From Zingiber officinale (lineage: Eukaryota; Streptophyta; Magnoliopsida; Zingiberales; Zingiberaceae), in contig NC_055990.1 in assembly GCF_018446385.1 (NCBI RefSeq), forward strand, positions 28,915,891 to 28,979,890: a stretch of 64,000 nucleotides of DNA, read 5' to 3'. Within the stretch, counting starts at the first letter, position 1. Every line of letters begins with the position of its first letter. The notes below the pieces were generated by a model, which worked only from the letters and a program-made list of their open reading frames with translations, did not search any database and was not told where the DNA came from. This document shows positions 10,831 through 22,350 of the stretch, in pieces. A program made the position numbers and the translations under genes.

Positions 10831-12682
10831 ATGGGTTAGAGAGTGTCAACTCCAATAAGAAGGGTAGTTAACCCAACTTTGAGGAAATTGACACTCAAGG
10901 AGTATTTTCAAGGTTTTGAGAACTTTTGAAAATGAAATGGAATTATCATTTACTCCTTTGAAGAGCTAAATGTGCCTAATGGTGGAAATATCATTTTTAA
11001 TCTTAAGTGGCACAATTTGAGGAAAACCTAGAGAAATACCATAATTGGGATTTTGGTTTTCTCTTAGGGATATATGGGCAATCTAGGGTTAGATTTTAAG
11101 TTAGCTAAGGCTAAGGATACTTAGATAGGGATTTAGGTATTTTATTTGTGCTAACTTGCCATGATTGGTTGCCATATGCCATGCCATGACATCATATTCA
11201 TTTTATTATCATTTGATATGTCATGATAATGCTTAGGTTATCTATGTGTCATGTGTTAGTTTAGTTTCAAACTTTATGCCATGACATCATGACATTGGCA
11301 CATGTTTTTACTTATGATATCATTATATGCCATGTCATCATCTCTTGCATTATAATCAATGAAATTGATTTAAGGACAAACATATAATTTGATATTGAGA
11401 TCAAATTGATGTTTAGAAAATGCATGAGAACTTAGCCTAAGTTGACCTTAACCCATATCTCACATCAAATTGACTTGAATGTGGTTTGATACACCTTAGA
11501 TGTGTGTGAGATATTAGGATCATGAGTTAGGATCAAGGTGCATAGTTTTTGTACCTAGATGAGCCTAATTCAAGAAAAGGAGGATCATAGGGAAAGCTTG
11601 TGTACAAGTCATGTACATTTAGCCCTAAGATTATGGTCCTAAATTCAAATGGTTTTAAAATCATTTTGAAATTGATTTGGAAAACCTTGATGAAGTCATC
11701 TTAGTGATTGCTTTCATCATTGAACATTGTGATACAAAGTTGAGTTAACTTTGAACTATTTCAAAGTTTTCAAATTTTGTATCAAGATTTGAAAATGGAA
11801 GTTATTTTCATAGAAAACTATTTTTCCTTGATAGTATATGTTATGAGGAGTGTATCCTCAAAGTTTCATAATTTTTGAAATTTTCTGGAATTGTTTATGG
11901 GTTTCTGAATTTCGGGTAAAAATTCAGGAATTCTGATAAGGGATCTTGGATCGGTCACTGGACCGATCCAGGAAGGAGTGGATCGGTCACTGGACCGATC
12001 CAGGGAAGTGTGGATCGGTCCGGAGACCGATCCAGTAAGAGGCAGTGAGGCAGTCCGATCCCAGTGAATGTGGATCGGTCTGGGGACCGATCCAATGGGA
12101 TCCTGATCGGTCTGGTGACTGATCAGGGCGTGCCAAAAGCTGAATTTCAACTATATATCTGAAATTCCGGCTGTGAAAGTTTGTGGTTTAGGTTTCTAAG
12201 GGTTTGAAACTCTCCAAGACATTGTTGGTGCAATGGTCAAGGGGGAGTTGACCTTTAGGGGGAGTTTTACCTAATTGTCAAGGGGGAGTTGACTTTTAGG
12301 AGGAGTTTTTACTCCTTAAGACTTTTGAGGATTAGTGATATGGGGTTATCACTAAGTTGATTGTTGAGTTTAGTATCAAGGGGGAAATTAAGAGTTTCAA
12401 TGAAAGGTATGGGACTTTCATTAGGAAGAAACTCTTGACCTTGATACTCTCCTTTTTCTTTTTGATGTGTGTCAAAAAGGGGAGAGTGTTCATTGGAGAA
12501 TTATTGGAGAACCCAAGTTAGGTTATCGGGTTAACCTAAGCTAGGGGAAGAATGTCAAGGAATGTTCAAGGTAGAACATTGGAATTCTTTTTGATGTGTG
12601 TCAAAAAGGGGGAGAATTATTGGAGAAACCTAAGTTAGGTTATCGGGTTAACCTAACTTGATTATGAGTTTTGTCAAACATC
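10831..12682 (+). other. Gene-free 3' interior of the gag-only element
   Basis: About 1.85 kb with no supported coding frame. It contains GGATCGGTC...GACCGATCC palindromes at 11948-12126 and, from 12230 on, several purine-rich GGGGGAG copies (GTCAAGGGGGAGTTGACC, TCAAAAAGGGGGAGA) that look like duplicated polypurine tracts leading up to the real one at 12683-12696. This is the segment where pol would lie in a complete element. Confidence 0.7.
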
Positions 12683-12696
12683 AAAAAGGGGGAGAT
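12683..12696 (+). other. Polypurine tract
   Basis: AAAAAGGGGGAGAT directly before the 3' LTR; the plus-strand primer for reverse transcription. Confidence 0.85.
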
Positions 12697-14548
12697 TGTT
12701 GGTGCAACCTTAGGTCAAGGTTGACCTGGTTGACCCGACTCGAGTTGACGTGACTCGAGTTGTATTTTGATGTTTGACTTGGGAAAATTATCGGTGCAAC
12801 CTTAGGTCAAGGTTGACCTAGTTGTGTTGCATGTTGATGTTTGACACTCGTGAGAGAGTTATATTCTTGATGTGGGACAAGAATAGATGTTTGGGAGATT
12901 ATTGGTGCAACCGTAGGTCAAAGTTGACCTGGTTGACCTGATTTGGGAAAAGTCCAAGTATGAAGACTTGGCACGGAAAAGTCCAAGCAGGGAGCTTGGG
13001 AAAAGTCCAAGTATGGAGACTTGGCATCGAAAAGTCCAAGCAGGAGCTTGGCACGTGAAAAGTCCAAGTATGGAGACTTGCACGGGAAAGTCCAAGCAAG
13101 GAGTTTGGCACGGGAAAAGTCCCGTGAGTGAAGCAGTGCAAGGAAATCCTGGTGAGTGAATCGGTGAAAATCCTAGTGAGTGAAGCTAGGTGAAGGTGAA
13201 AGTCCTGGTAAGTGAAGCCGGGCATTGGGAAAATCCTGGTGAGTGAAGCTAGGTGAATGGGAAAGTCCTAACGGGATGTTAGGCGGTGTGGAAAGTCCCT
13301 GGTGAGTGAAGCAGGGGAAAGTCCTGTAAGTGAAGCCAGGCAAGGAGAAAGTCCTAACTAGGATGTTGGGCGGTGGAAATCCTGGTGAGTGAAGCCGGTG
13401 AAAGTCCTGGTGAGTGAAGGCAAGGAAAATCCAGATGGATCGGGGATGATCGGACTGGTGTTGGAAAGTCCAAGTAGGTCAAAGGAATTGACCGGACACT
13501 TGGCGAGGAGTTCTAGGTCAAGGGTGACCGGATGCTAGGGATGAAGTACCAATAGGTCAAGGTTGACCGGATATTGGTTTGAAGTCTTGGGACTTGGTTT
13601 GGGCAAAAACCAAGCTCTGGATCGGTCACCGACCGATCCGGTGATACTGTTGCTCGATCGGCCCGTGACCGATCGATCAACAAGAGTTTCGTTGTTCATC
13701 GACGGCCCGTGACCGATCGCCAGAACAGAGGCGAAAGAAGGCGGTGATCGGTCCACGCATCGATCAGATGTCCCGACGGCCAGGGACCGATCAGAGACGG
13801 CGTCGCAGCACGCCAGAGTTGGGATCGGTGCATGGACCGATCCAGATGCTCGATCGGTCCTGACGCATCGACGTGAAGGTACGTGGTTTCAGATCGATCG
13901 GTCTGGGACCGATCGGCCCTGATCGGTCCGTAGACCGATCAGGTTTCTACTTCTCCCGAACGCTAGTTTCTTCGCTTTCTTCTTCGCAGGTAAAAGGGCC
14001 GAGGGCTTCTACAGGTTCTTCTTCTTCTTGGAAGTTTCTCACTGAAGCTTCTGCTTCTCCTTCTTGCTGAGCTTTGTTGAGCTCGTTGGGTGCTAAAGCT
14101 TCGCGTGAGCTTCTTCCTGTTGCTGGTTTTCTAGCTAGGCTTGGATCCGAGAAGCTGCTGCTTCCCCAGGGTTCCTGCTGACTTCAAGAAGGCAAGCAAG
14201 TGTAGTTTACATTTCTGTTCTTGTTTTCTTGTTCCTATTTGTACTCCTATTGCTGTTGCAAATATTGTGGCGAGGTTTCTCCACCCACAAGGAGTATATT
14301 GTATTAGCCGGTTCTCCGGGGACTCATCCACCGACGGATTGATAGGGCTCGTCCACCTTACGGACACGCCGAGGAGTAGGAGTATCATCTCCGAACCTCA
14401 TACATCGCTGTGTTAAGGTTTGATTTTCTTCTCCTTTCGTTTCTATTTGTATTTCCGCTGCACTAACCTAATCGTAGGAAGAAACGCGATCGATTTGGGG
14501 CGGCTATTCACACCCCCCCTCTCTAGCCGAGTACGAAAGATCCCAACA
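12697..14548 (+). repeat. 3' LTR of the gag-only copia element
   Basis: 1,852 bp with the same ends as the 5' copy (TGTTGGTGCAACC...GATCCCAACA). Its hairpin region (about 12955-13580) and palindrome region (about 13615-13950) differ from the 5' LTR by unit indels and point changes. The TATA position reads GTAAAAGG instead of GTATAAAGG (near 13989). The target duplication GCAAG follows at 14549-14553. Confidence 0.92.
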
Positions 14549-15555
14549 GCAAGAGCGTCTTGGAAGCGGCACGCACAAGAGCAATCGTAGCAGAAGTTTT
14601 TGTTCATTTGCTCCAGGTGGTGGCCTCCTTATATAGGAAGCTTCGAGCGCCCGGATCCCTTCCGGGTGCCTAGAGCATGACGTTGGCCCAGCCAATTAGC
14701 GCACTCCACGTTGCGTCGGGATAGAATTTGCATTCCGGGCTCCGGAACCCTTCTAGGCGCTCGGATCCCTTCCGAGCGCCCGAACCACCATTTTCCAGCA
14801 ACTCAATTTCCTACAAGAAAATATTAGTTCGAGACAAATGCAAATTATACTATCCTACAAAACAAAATGTTAATGCAGTAATAAAAAATAGTAATTAGAT
14901 TCCGTCTCACCGAGATCGAAATCTAGTCACGATCTCAACTTAGATCCCCGAAATGATTCTAAGTTGGATCGACGCCTACTGTTCCCTCAAATGAGGAACG
15001 CGTCCTCACCAAGTCACTCCCCTCTAGTGACTTACCTTAACTTACTTGTCAAATATCTGGTCAGCCCGTCGACCTGTCTGGACTTCGTGTTAGCTATTCG
15101 GTCAACCCATCGACCTAACTGGACTTCGTGTTAGCTATCCGATCAACCCATCGTCCTAGATGGATTTCGTGCCAGCTATCCGATCGACCCGCCAACCTAG
15201 CTGGGCTTCGTGCCAGATATCCGATCAGCCCGTCAACCTATCTGGACTTCTCATGTACACTCAGTTAAAGTGTTAAATCACAACAAACCTAACTTAACCT
15301 ATTTTTTCATTCATCAAAACCTGAGTTAGACTGTTAGTGCTAACCGCACCAACAGTAATGAGAAACTCTAAAAATAAAACGGATCGATCAGCTGAATAGA
15401 CTAGTCGTTGCCAATTGGAGGAGTCACGAGGCCATGAGTTTATGCAAAGTTCAAGAGATGAGTTGAAAAAACAAATAATAGAAGGAGATAAAGCTTAGCC
15501 GAATGGCCAACATTCATTAAAACTTTAAAATTTTACAAAAGAGGAACTCTCAATC

Positions 15556-17828
15556 TCACTCAAGGTAATCTAAGGCATCATCGGGCAGCGATTCGGTCAG
15601 CTTGTCTCGACTGATGACCTTACTTGTCAGAGTGGCGGGGAGGTAACCGTCTTCCCTAAGTTGGTTGAGCGTCCCATCAATTGCAAGATCAAACAGGAGA
15701 AGAGCTCGATCGACGACCTTGTCATTGAAAGCGTCCGAGCGGATGTAGTTCATCTTCATAGCCTCAAATCGGTTAGGCTCGGCGTCTTGATAAGTTTTCA
15801 AGGCCGCTCGGGAGGCCTCCAGCTCGTCCTTTGCGATGGCCAACTCATTATTTTTTACAGAGAGTTGGCCTCGAAGGTCAATATCTTCGACCGATCGACT
15901 CTTCCATTCGGCAACCAGGAAGTTTTCGGCTTCTTTGAGTTTCTTAGCGAGGGCTTGAGCCTCTTTATTCTTCAAGTCCATGTCTTCAATGGCCCGGAGT
16001 TCCCTTGCATTGGCTGATTTGATCTTGGCGTCAAAAGTGGTGACTTGCTTATTAAGCCGAGCCAGCAAAGTGACCTGCTCTACGCTCTTTCTCCGCTCGG
16101 CCTTGAGTAGCGCGGTGCTCTTCTCTAGATCGACCTTCAGCTTCGCCACCTCAGCATTTGTCTGCTCTTGAGAAGCAGAGGATTGGCCGCTCAACGCCTT
16201 CAACTTCCTAACTTCCTCCTTCAAAAAGTGAGCTTCTAGCACATGGCTAGACTCTCTACCCAATACTGTGAATAACCAGGAAAACGTAAGTGCCGAGCGA
16301 AGATAAATTATGAAAAATAGAAACATGACACTTACCCCAGTCAACATCTGGGTATGGCTGTCTGCGAGCGCCCCCGGTGGCATCATCGCTGCACGAGCTC
16401 GGGTGTCAGCCTAGATCTGTGCAAGCGGCCCATGGATAATTATTTGGTGCTCGGGGGCTCGGGATTCAACGCTAGTCGGCTCGCACCATTCTTCAGTCGA
16501 CAGGTGGAGAACTGTCGTTATATGGCACTGGCGCTTGGGGCTGACTGGGCCGATGTCGCTCGTCTGGACGGCCGAGATGAGGACGCCGGATGGATACCCG
16601 ACTTTTTGACCTTGCATGGCGGTGGCATGAAGACCACTGGCGGTGCGCAGAGAGTTCCTTCTGGCAGGCCATATAATGACGACGTCTGATCGGGCGACTC
16701 AGGGGCAGCGATCTCTTGGACGGGAACGGGGGTCGAAGTTTCAACCCGTTCGGCGGACTGCACCACAGAGGATGCAGAGCGGGATGAGGGCTCTGCCCGA
16801 CGCCGCTTATGCCTGATCAGCGACTCTCCTGAGGAGGCCGAGCCTAACGCCCCCTCAACTTGAACGATCGGATGCCCTTCGGAGGGAGGTGGTGATCCAC
16901 CATCCGCTCCACCACTCACTAAGACCGGAGCCGCTTTGCTCTTGTCTTGGGGGTCTTCTTGAAAGCCGATCGGCTGTAGGTCGTGACTCTCCAACTGCTC
17001 CATAGCTGTCGCATTGATGGCGACATCCGTAAGCTTAGCCTTGCCGGCCAGACGCACATGTAGCATGACTTCGGCTACAAAAGAGGAAGAAAATTAGTTA
17101 GAATCAAATGAATGAGTGAAGAAGTTGCATACCTAGGTTAGACGAAAGCCGGGTGTGGATCTGACTCAGGCTGAAAATGTAGAGGACGCCCTCCATCAGT
17201 AACTTGTGAATGTCATACTTCTGACCGATCAACATTGAAGCTGCGTTGGGGTAGTCCGATCGACTCTTGTACTGTTTCAAGGGAGGCTGACTCGTCATTT
17301 CGAGCTACCAGTGGGTTGGGAAGTTTGGTCGCTCGGGAAGGCATACAAAAAAAAATATTCCCTCCAATGCTTGTTGAAGGTCGTCATTTTGTCAAAGAAA
17401 ACTAAGCTCACTCGGGCTTGGAAAAGAAAAGTCCCCGGCTCAGACAATTTCAGATAATAAAAATAGTGAAAATTTCAGGGAGTGAGAGGAATGCCATGCA
17501 AGCGAAACAGAACAACTACCCCGCATAGCAGCCGAAAGGAGTTCGACACTAATTGATGAAGGGAGATGCGAAAGCATTTATAAATGGTGGGAAAGAAGGG
17601 ATGAATAGGAAATTACAGACCGACAGTAAACTGATCCCTAAAGAAGGTAAGACAGTCGGATGGCAGAGAGTTTGGCCGATCGGAAGAAGAAGGAAGAACA
17701 ACTTTATACCCAGAAGGAAACTCAAAAGCAGCTGTCAGACTCTCAGCATCGTCGGAGTCAAACCTGGACTCAGTAGATGTGTACCAAAGCCCAGGGACAC
17801 CGACATGCGCCTGTGAGGAACTCGCCAT
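15556..17828 (-). pseudogene. Antisense ORF (aORF) of the Tat element, decayed copy
   Basis: Reads opposite to the host element. The start (17828) encodes MASSSQAHVGVPGLWYTSTE, matching the better-preserved copy at 24458. The first exon region (17828-17133) is broken by stops and frameshifts. A GT-AG intron (17132-17075) leads into exon 2 (17074-16336), a Ser/Pro-rich linker; a second intron (16335-16266) leads to exon 3 (16265-15556), a long coiled coil with a C-terminal globular part (RFEAMKMNYIRSDAFNDKVV). Both introns sit where the other copy has them. This matches the plant 'putative gypsy-type transposon' protein (Transposase_28-like) plus coiled coil; function is unknown. A TTATAAG TATA-like box lies near 18043. 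Confidence 0.75.
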
Positions 17829-18286
17829 CGCAGATAAACAAAGACAGCGAAAAAATGTCGAAAAACTCAAAGACAAGGGAGTGCAGAGGAAGAGGGCGAT
17901 ATGTGATTGGAAGGAAGCTTACTGGGAAAAGGTCGTTGAAGGAGCAGGAAAGGAGGAACGTCGTCGGAGCATAAACTGAGTTATCGCCGAAGAGCTCGAA
18001 GATGAAGATGCGGAGGAGGAGGAGGCGGCGCGCACGGGCTTATAAGCCTCGGGGCCGGCCAGGCGAAGCCGTCTGATCTAGGTTGCGAAAACCCAGGCAA
18101 AGATCGGGTTGTTGAATTTGAAACGCCAAACATCACATTGCCAGCGGATATCCGCTTATCACGTCAAGCGTGCGACGACAACAGTTGGAACACGTGTCGC
18201 CTTGCCATGGGGCGACATTTAATGAGAGCAATTAAGGAAGCATGGGATCACACTCAGCCATTATGAGCTGGGATTTGCACGGTCCC

Positions 18287-20010
18287 TGATGTGGCGAATC
18301 TGTCACATCCGCTAATCAAATTGTACAAATGTATATTTTCACTGAACCCCTTAATTTTGCAATGACGTTGTAGTAACGAGCCCAGGATCGATCCGAGGAA
18401 CCAACGGTAGAATGTAATTTAGGATTGTATTTTTATTCCTATTTTTTGGGGTTTTCGATATAAAAATGGAGGAGTTTAAGCTTGAATCTAAATCTAACAA
18501 ATGAAATGCAAGTAAATAAGAAATTAATCTAAAGCAATAGTGAAATCTACTTGTGTGCCAACAATCAAACCATAATGCATTGTCACCCTACATTATAATT
18601 TAATCATCACCACACTTAAACTACATATGAAATTACAAGACAGAAATAAATCTAATCTAAAGCATGATTTAAACCCTAATTTGAAACCTACAACTTATCA
18701 ATTAAACAAGCTTTAAAGAAGACTTAAACTAAGCTTCAATTAAGTAAAGAAATGTTAAACTACTTGCTAAAACATAACAACCATTAAAATAAATCTGTTC
18801 TAAGCTGTTGAACAGTAAGTAAAAGAACTAGAATGAAATAAAAACCAATCCTCTCACAATCAACTCACAAACTTCATACTCTTGCCGTCACACAAGAGTA
18901 CCAAAATCGAAACCACCTAATTTCGGACCTCAGTGGAGATTCTAAGCTGTAAATCAATTCGAGGAATGCTCACAAGTGCCGACGGACCACCCCCGGTACG
19001 TTGGAAACAACCCAAAAACCCCAAGAATGGCCGAAATCTGAAATCTGGTCTCTGGATCTGATGGAAGGCTGTGGAACGCGGATGAACGTCGAGTGAAGCT
19101 CAGGAACACCGGAAGACCACCTCCGAATGTTGCTGATGGGAATCGGAGCCGTCGATTGGAAGACCACCTCCAAATCGAGCTGGAAAAGGGAGATGCCGCG
19201 AGCCAAATTCCACCGGAGAGAACACCCTCCAATGGCTCCAGAAGATCGAGATGATGCCGCCGAGATGCTCACTACCGAGATTGAAGCTTGGGAGAGTGAT
19301 TGGAGAAGGAAAGGGGCCGAAATCCGGAAGATTGCCGCGAGGACGAGGCTGCTGCGCGCTGTGGAGTCGACGAAGAGGAATGCTACTGTAGCTTCTCAGA
19401 TTTAAATCAGATCTGGATCTGAACGGATGGCTGAGATGATTCCGGGCTAAATCAACGGTGAAAATTCATCCAAAATCCGATCCGAAGGTGATGATGTTGA
19501 TCTAACGTCTGGATCTACCCTCCCGTAGGTCGGATCGTCCAGATCATCACTGGATGGTCCAGATCTGCCCAGTCTTCAATGAACGGTCCAGATTTGATTT
19601 GGCTTGATCAATGGCTAGATGAACTCAGATCTGGATCAAAACTTCTGGATCTTCATCAATGGCTCAGATCTGCTCTCCATTAGGTTGGATTGGCCAGATC
19701 TTCAACGGATGGTCCAGATCTCTCCTATTCTTGATGAATGGCCCAAATCGATCCAAAGCTTGATCTTGTCGTTTAAACTCCGATTCGAGCCCAATTTCGG
19801 TCCAAATAAATTCAAATCCAAGATCCTTTGATGCCTACAAAATAATAATCAAATATTAGCATCAAATAGCACAAAAATAAGATAATTTGCAATTAAGTCC
19901 AAAAATACACACTATGCACAAAATGTGATGTAACCATGATTTAAACTATGAAATCAACATCAAACCATGCATATATGAATCAAAATAATGCAGTAAAATC
20001 ATGGTTATCA
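18287..20010. mobile_element. Solo LTR with GTCCC target duplication
   Basis: 1,724 bp, plus-strand ends TGATGTGGCG and ATGGTTATCA (TGAT...ATCA), flanked by GTCCC at 18282-18286 and 20011-20015. No internal sequence is present, so recombination between two LTRs has removed the rest. A TATA-like GATATAAAAATGG near 18456 hints at plus orientation, while the minus-strand start TGATAACCATG also looks like an LTR start; orientation is left open. The size and ends suggest a gypsy LTR of a family different from the Tat LTRs here. The short reading frames at 18954-19405 are not supported as genes. Confidence 0.82.
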
Positions 20011-20293
20011 GTCCCCCAGAAATATGGCTGACGTAATCCCGGATCGCACTCACCCAAAGAAGCCCAAGAAAAGATTTCCAAGTATGAATGTTCATTGTAC
20101 CAATCAATTTAAGGGAGTAGACCTATGGCCGAACGATAATCTTCAACAGGTCGACCGACAGAGAGTGGTCACATAGTTGACCATTGGGCCACGTTAGTCC
20201 GATCAAAAACCAAGGACTGTCGAAGTCGATCGGGTGTAAAGCTTCACAGACAATTTTGTCCAGTCAGTCGGACTTGCACCCTCCTTCGACTAG

Positions 20294-20311
20294 ACTTGAG
20301 GGGGAGACATA
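20294..20311 (+). other. Polypurine tract of the Tat element
   Basis: ACTTGAGGGGGAGACATA immediately before the LTR start TGATACGG; the minus-strand copy at 23711-23728 is nearly the same (ACTTGAAGGGAAGACATG). Confidence 0.8.
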
Positions 20312-20658
20312 TGATACGGTGATAAGGAGGGGCCCCACCCTGTAGAGGATAACGGCCACGGTGGAGGTCAAAGTCAAGGTGGTCAACGCACAGATAGCAT
20401 TGGTCGGTCAGGCGAGCATGTCTCGACCGGGGGGAGAAGGGTTCGGTCCGACCCCGCCTTTGACACAGGGAGGTGTCAAATGACCGACGCTTAATAGAGT
20501 ATCGAACATCGAACGGAGGAAGAAATAGTGTGCAGAAGCCAGGTCGAGCAGCTACCCTACTCGGCCAGGCAGCAGGACTCGATAGGCAGAGTGGAACTTT
20601 GGCTAAGCGGATGTGACACAAGCACGGTGGAATTCCGGATGAGCGGATGTGACACAAG

Positions 20659-21817
20659 TGTTGGTGCGGTTAGCACTAACAGTCAAACTCAAGTTTTGAT
20701 GAATGACAAATTAGGTTAAGTTAGGTTTATCGTTATTTAACACTCTGACCGAGCGTGCAGGTTAAGTCCAGACAGGTCGACGGGCTGACCGAATGTCTAG
20801 CACGAAGTCCAAGCGGGTTGACGGGCTGACCGAATGTCTGGCACGAAGTCCAAGCGGGTCGACGGGCTGACTGGACGCTTGGCACGAAGTCCAAATGGGT
20901 CGACGGGCTGACCGGACATTTGGCACGAAGTCCAATCAGGTCGACAGACTGATTGGATGCTTGGCACGAAGTCCAGCTAGGTCGACGGGCTGACCGGATA
21001 GCTGGCGAGAAGTCCAAACGGGTCGAAGGGCTGACCGGACGTTTGGCAGGTGAGTCACTGGAAGGGAGTGACTATGAGGACGCGTTCCCGAGAAGGGAAC
21101 ATTAGGCGTCGATCTGGCATAGATCCATTTCAGATATCTAAGTCGAGATCGTGGCTAGATTCCGGTCTCGGAAAGACGGAATCTAAGTCATACTCTTTAT
21201 GTTGAACTTATAAACTGTGCTAACACTTTATTTTGCAAGATACACATTATATATTTGTCTCGGACTAACCTTGTCTTGCAGGAGAAGGACTTTCTGGAGA
21301 AAGGAGATCCGAGCGCCCGGAAGGGATCCGGGCGCCCGGAGGCAAACTTTATCCAAGACGCGGTGTCGACACGTGGAGCTCGCTGGTTGGGACTGCTACG
21401 TCACACCAGGGCGCCTGGAAGGGATCCGGGGCGCCCCGAGCCTCCTATATAAGGAGGGTCAAAGGCGGAGCTCAAGACAACAACTCAGAACTGAAGAACT
21501 GCTCTCCTGCAACGCCGCGATCTCCAACGAGTTTTCTCTCTCTGCTCCATTTCTTTTCATTGTCGGTATTATTTTTCTTGCATTCCTGTACTTAACTGTT
21601 TGTAATCGAATATTCGAATTACTAGTGGATTGCCCAACGAAAGCACCCTTGTGTGCAGGCCTTGGAGTAGGAGTCGCCAAAGGCTCCGAACCAAGTAAAA
21701 TTAGTTCTTGTGTTAGCATTGTTCTGACTTTGTCTTTTCCGCTGCGCTTACTCTTATCGAAAAAATTTTTATAATCGATATTCACCCCCCCCTCTATCGA
21801 ACAATCACGATCCAACA
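20659..21817 (+). mobile_element. Family A copia solo LTR nested in a Tat LTR
   Basis: 1,159 bp, TGTTGGTGCGGTTAGC...GATCCAACA, with target duplication ACAAG at 20654-20658 and 21818-21822. It has the same LTR family as 7140-15354 and 58647-59744, but plus orientation. U3 holds seven tandem hairpin units (20768-21046); a TATA box (CTATATAAGGAGG) lies near 21445. No primer site, gag or pol remains. Confidence 0.93.
20768..21046 (+). repeat. Seven tandem hairpin units with changing but complementary arms
   Basis: Units of about 41 bp: AAGTCC, variable arm, GGTCGACGGGCTGACCGGA, second arm, GGCACG. Arm pairs: CCAGACA/TGTCTAG (20768, 20794), CCAAGCG/CGCTTGG (20850, 20876), CCAAATG/CATTTGG (20891, 20917), CCAGCTA/TAGCTGG (20973, 20999) and CCAAACG/CGTTTGG (21014, 21040). 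Two units (near 20810 and 20932) have mismatched arms. The inner GGTC/GACC forms a second, constant stem. Confidence 0.85.
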
Positions 21818-22350
21818 ACAAGCACAGTGGAATTTCGGCCGAGCGAACGTGACACAAGCACAGTGGAGTTTCGACCGAGCGGACGCGACACATACACATT
21901 TGAGTTCCGGTGGAGCAGACGGGACATATGAACAGCGAAGTTCTAGTTGAGCGGCCAACCCGCTCGGCCTAGTAGCATACTCTCTCTGTTATCCATCGAC
22001 ATCTTTTTGGGAGGTAGTACTGCTGACACTAGACATGGACAACTAGAAGATCGTACGGCAGAAGCTTCCACTATCACTTTAGTGATATGCTCGGCCTGTT
22101 AAGGTACTGTGTCAGGGACACTTTACTGACAAGTCTTTTCAAGGAAAACTTCGAGAAGCATGCTCGCCTTGGAGAGTGTGCACGTGCGCTAAAGGAACTC
22201 TATATAAAGGGGGTCCAAGTATCGACGGAGGTAGGAAATACGTGATAGACACTGTTATCACTCTATTCATTCTTATTGCTCCGCCTTCTACTTCATCGTC
22301 GATGACTAACTTGAGCATCGGAGGGCCAACACCGGGGACCCTTTCTGTGA

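Larger units (their letters stand above)
7447..14548 (+). mobile_element. Complete non-autonomous (gag-only) copia-type LTR retrotransposon
   Basis: Whole element of 7,102 bp with two LTRs (7447-9288 and 12697-14548), a primer-binding site (9291-9302), a polypurine tract (12683-12696) and a perfect 5-bp target duplication GCAAG at 7442-7446 and 14549-14553. The interior is only 3.4 kb: a gag-like ORF with two zinc knuckles, a second gag-like ORF in another frame, then about 1.9 kb without a gene. Protease, integrase, RT and RNase H are absent, so it must have moved with enzymes from a related element. It lies inside a family A copia LTR. Confidence 0.92.
7140..15354 (-). repeat. 5' LTR of a family A copia element, split by a 7.1-kb insertion
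   Basis: Minus-strand LTR in two parts, 15354-14549 and 7446-7140. Its ends are TGTTGGTGCGGTTAGC (at 15354) and CGATCCAACA (at 7140), the same termini as the family A solo LTR at 20659-21817 and the 3' LTR at 58647-59744. Removing the insertion (7447-14548 plus one GCAAG) leaves about 1.1 kb. The part at 15055-15245 contains the hairpin repeats of this family, and a TATA-like TATATAAGG (minus strand) sits near 14633. A primer-binding site follows at 7137-7126, so this is a 5' LTR rather than a solo LTR. Confidence 0.88.
15355..22350 (+). mobile_element. 3' half of a plus-strand Tat-lineage gypsy element
   Basis: Remnant starting where the family A copia LTR interrupts it (15355). It holds the antisense ORF on the minus strand (15556-17828), a spacer with an inserted solo LTR (18287-20010), the polypurine tract (20294-20311) and a 3' LTR from 20312 that is split by another solo LTR (20659-21817) and loses its last part near 22350. 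Gag and pol of this copy are not in the window. Layout (antisense ORF between pol and 3' LTR) is the known plan of Tat elements. Confidence 0.8.
20312..22350 (+). repeat. 3' LTR of the plus-strand Tat element, split by a solo LTR
   Basis: Starts TGATACGGTGATAAGG. The two halves, 20312-20658 and 21823-about 22350, join when the inserted solo LTR and one ACAAG are ignored. The second half contains a TATA box (CTATATAAAGG near 22200) and the ACTTGAGCATCGGAGGGCC block shared with the LTRs at 6156 and 22835. The final 100 bp or so, ending GGATCA in relatives, is missing, so the LTR is truncated on the right. Confidence 0.78.

Noticed and set aside
18954..19405. Frames of 90-100 codons on both strands
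   Set aside because: They lie inside a solo LTR and match nothing recognisable.
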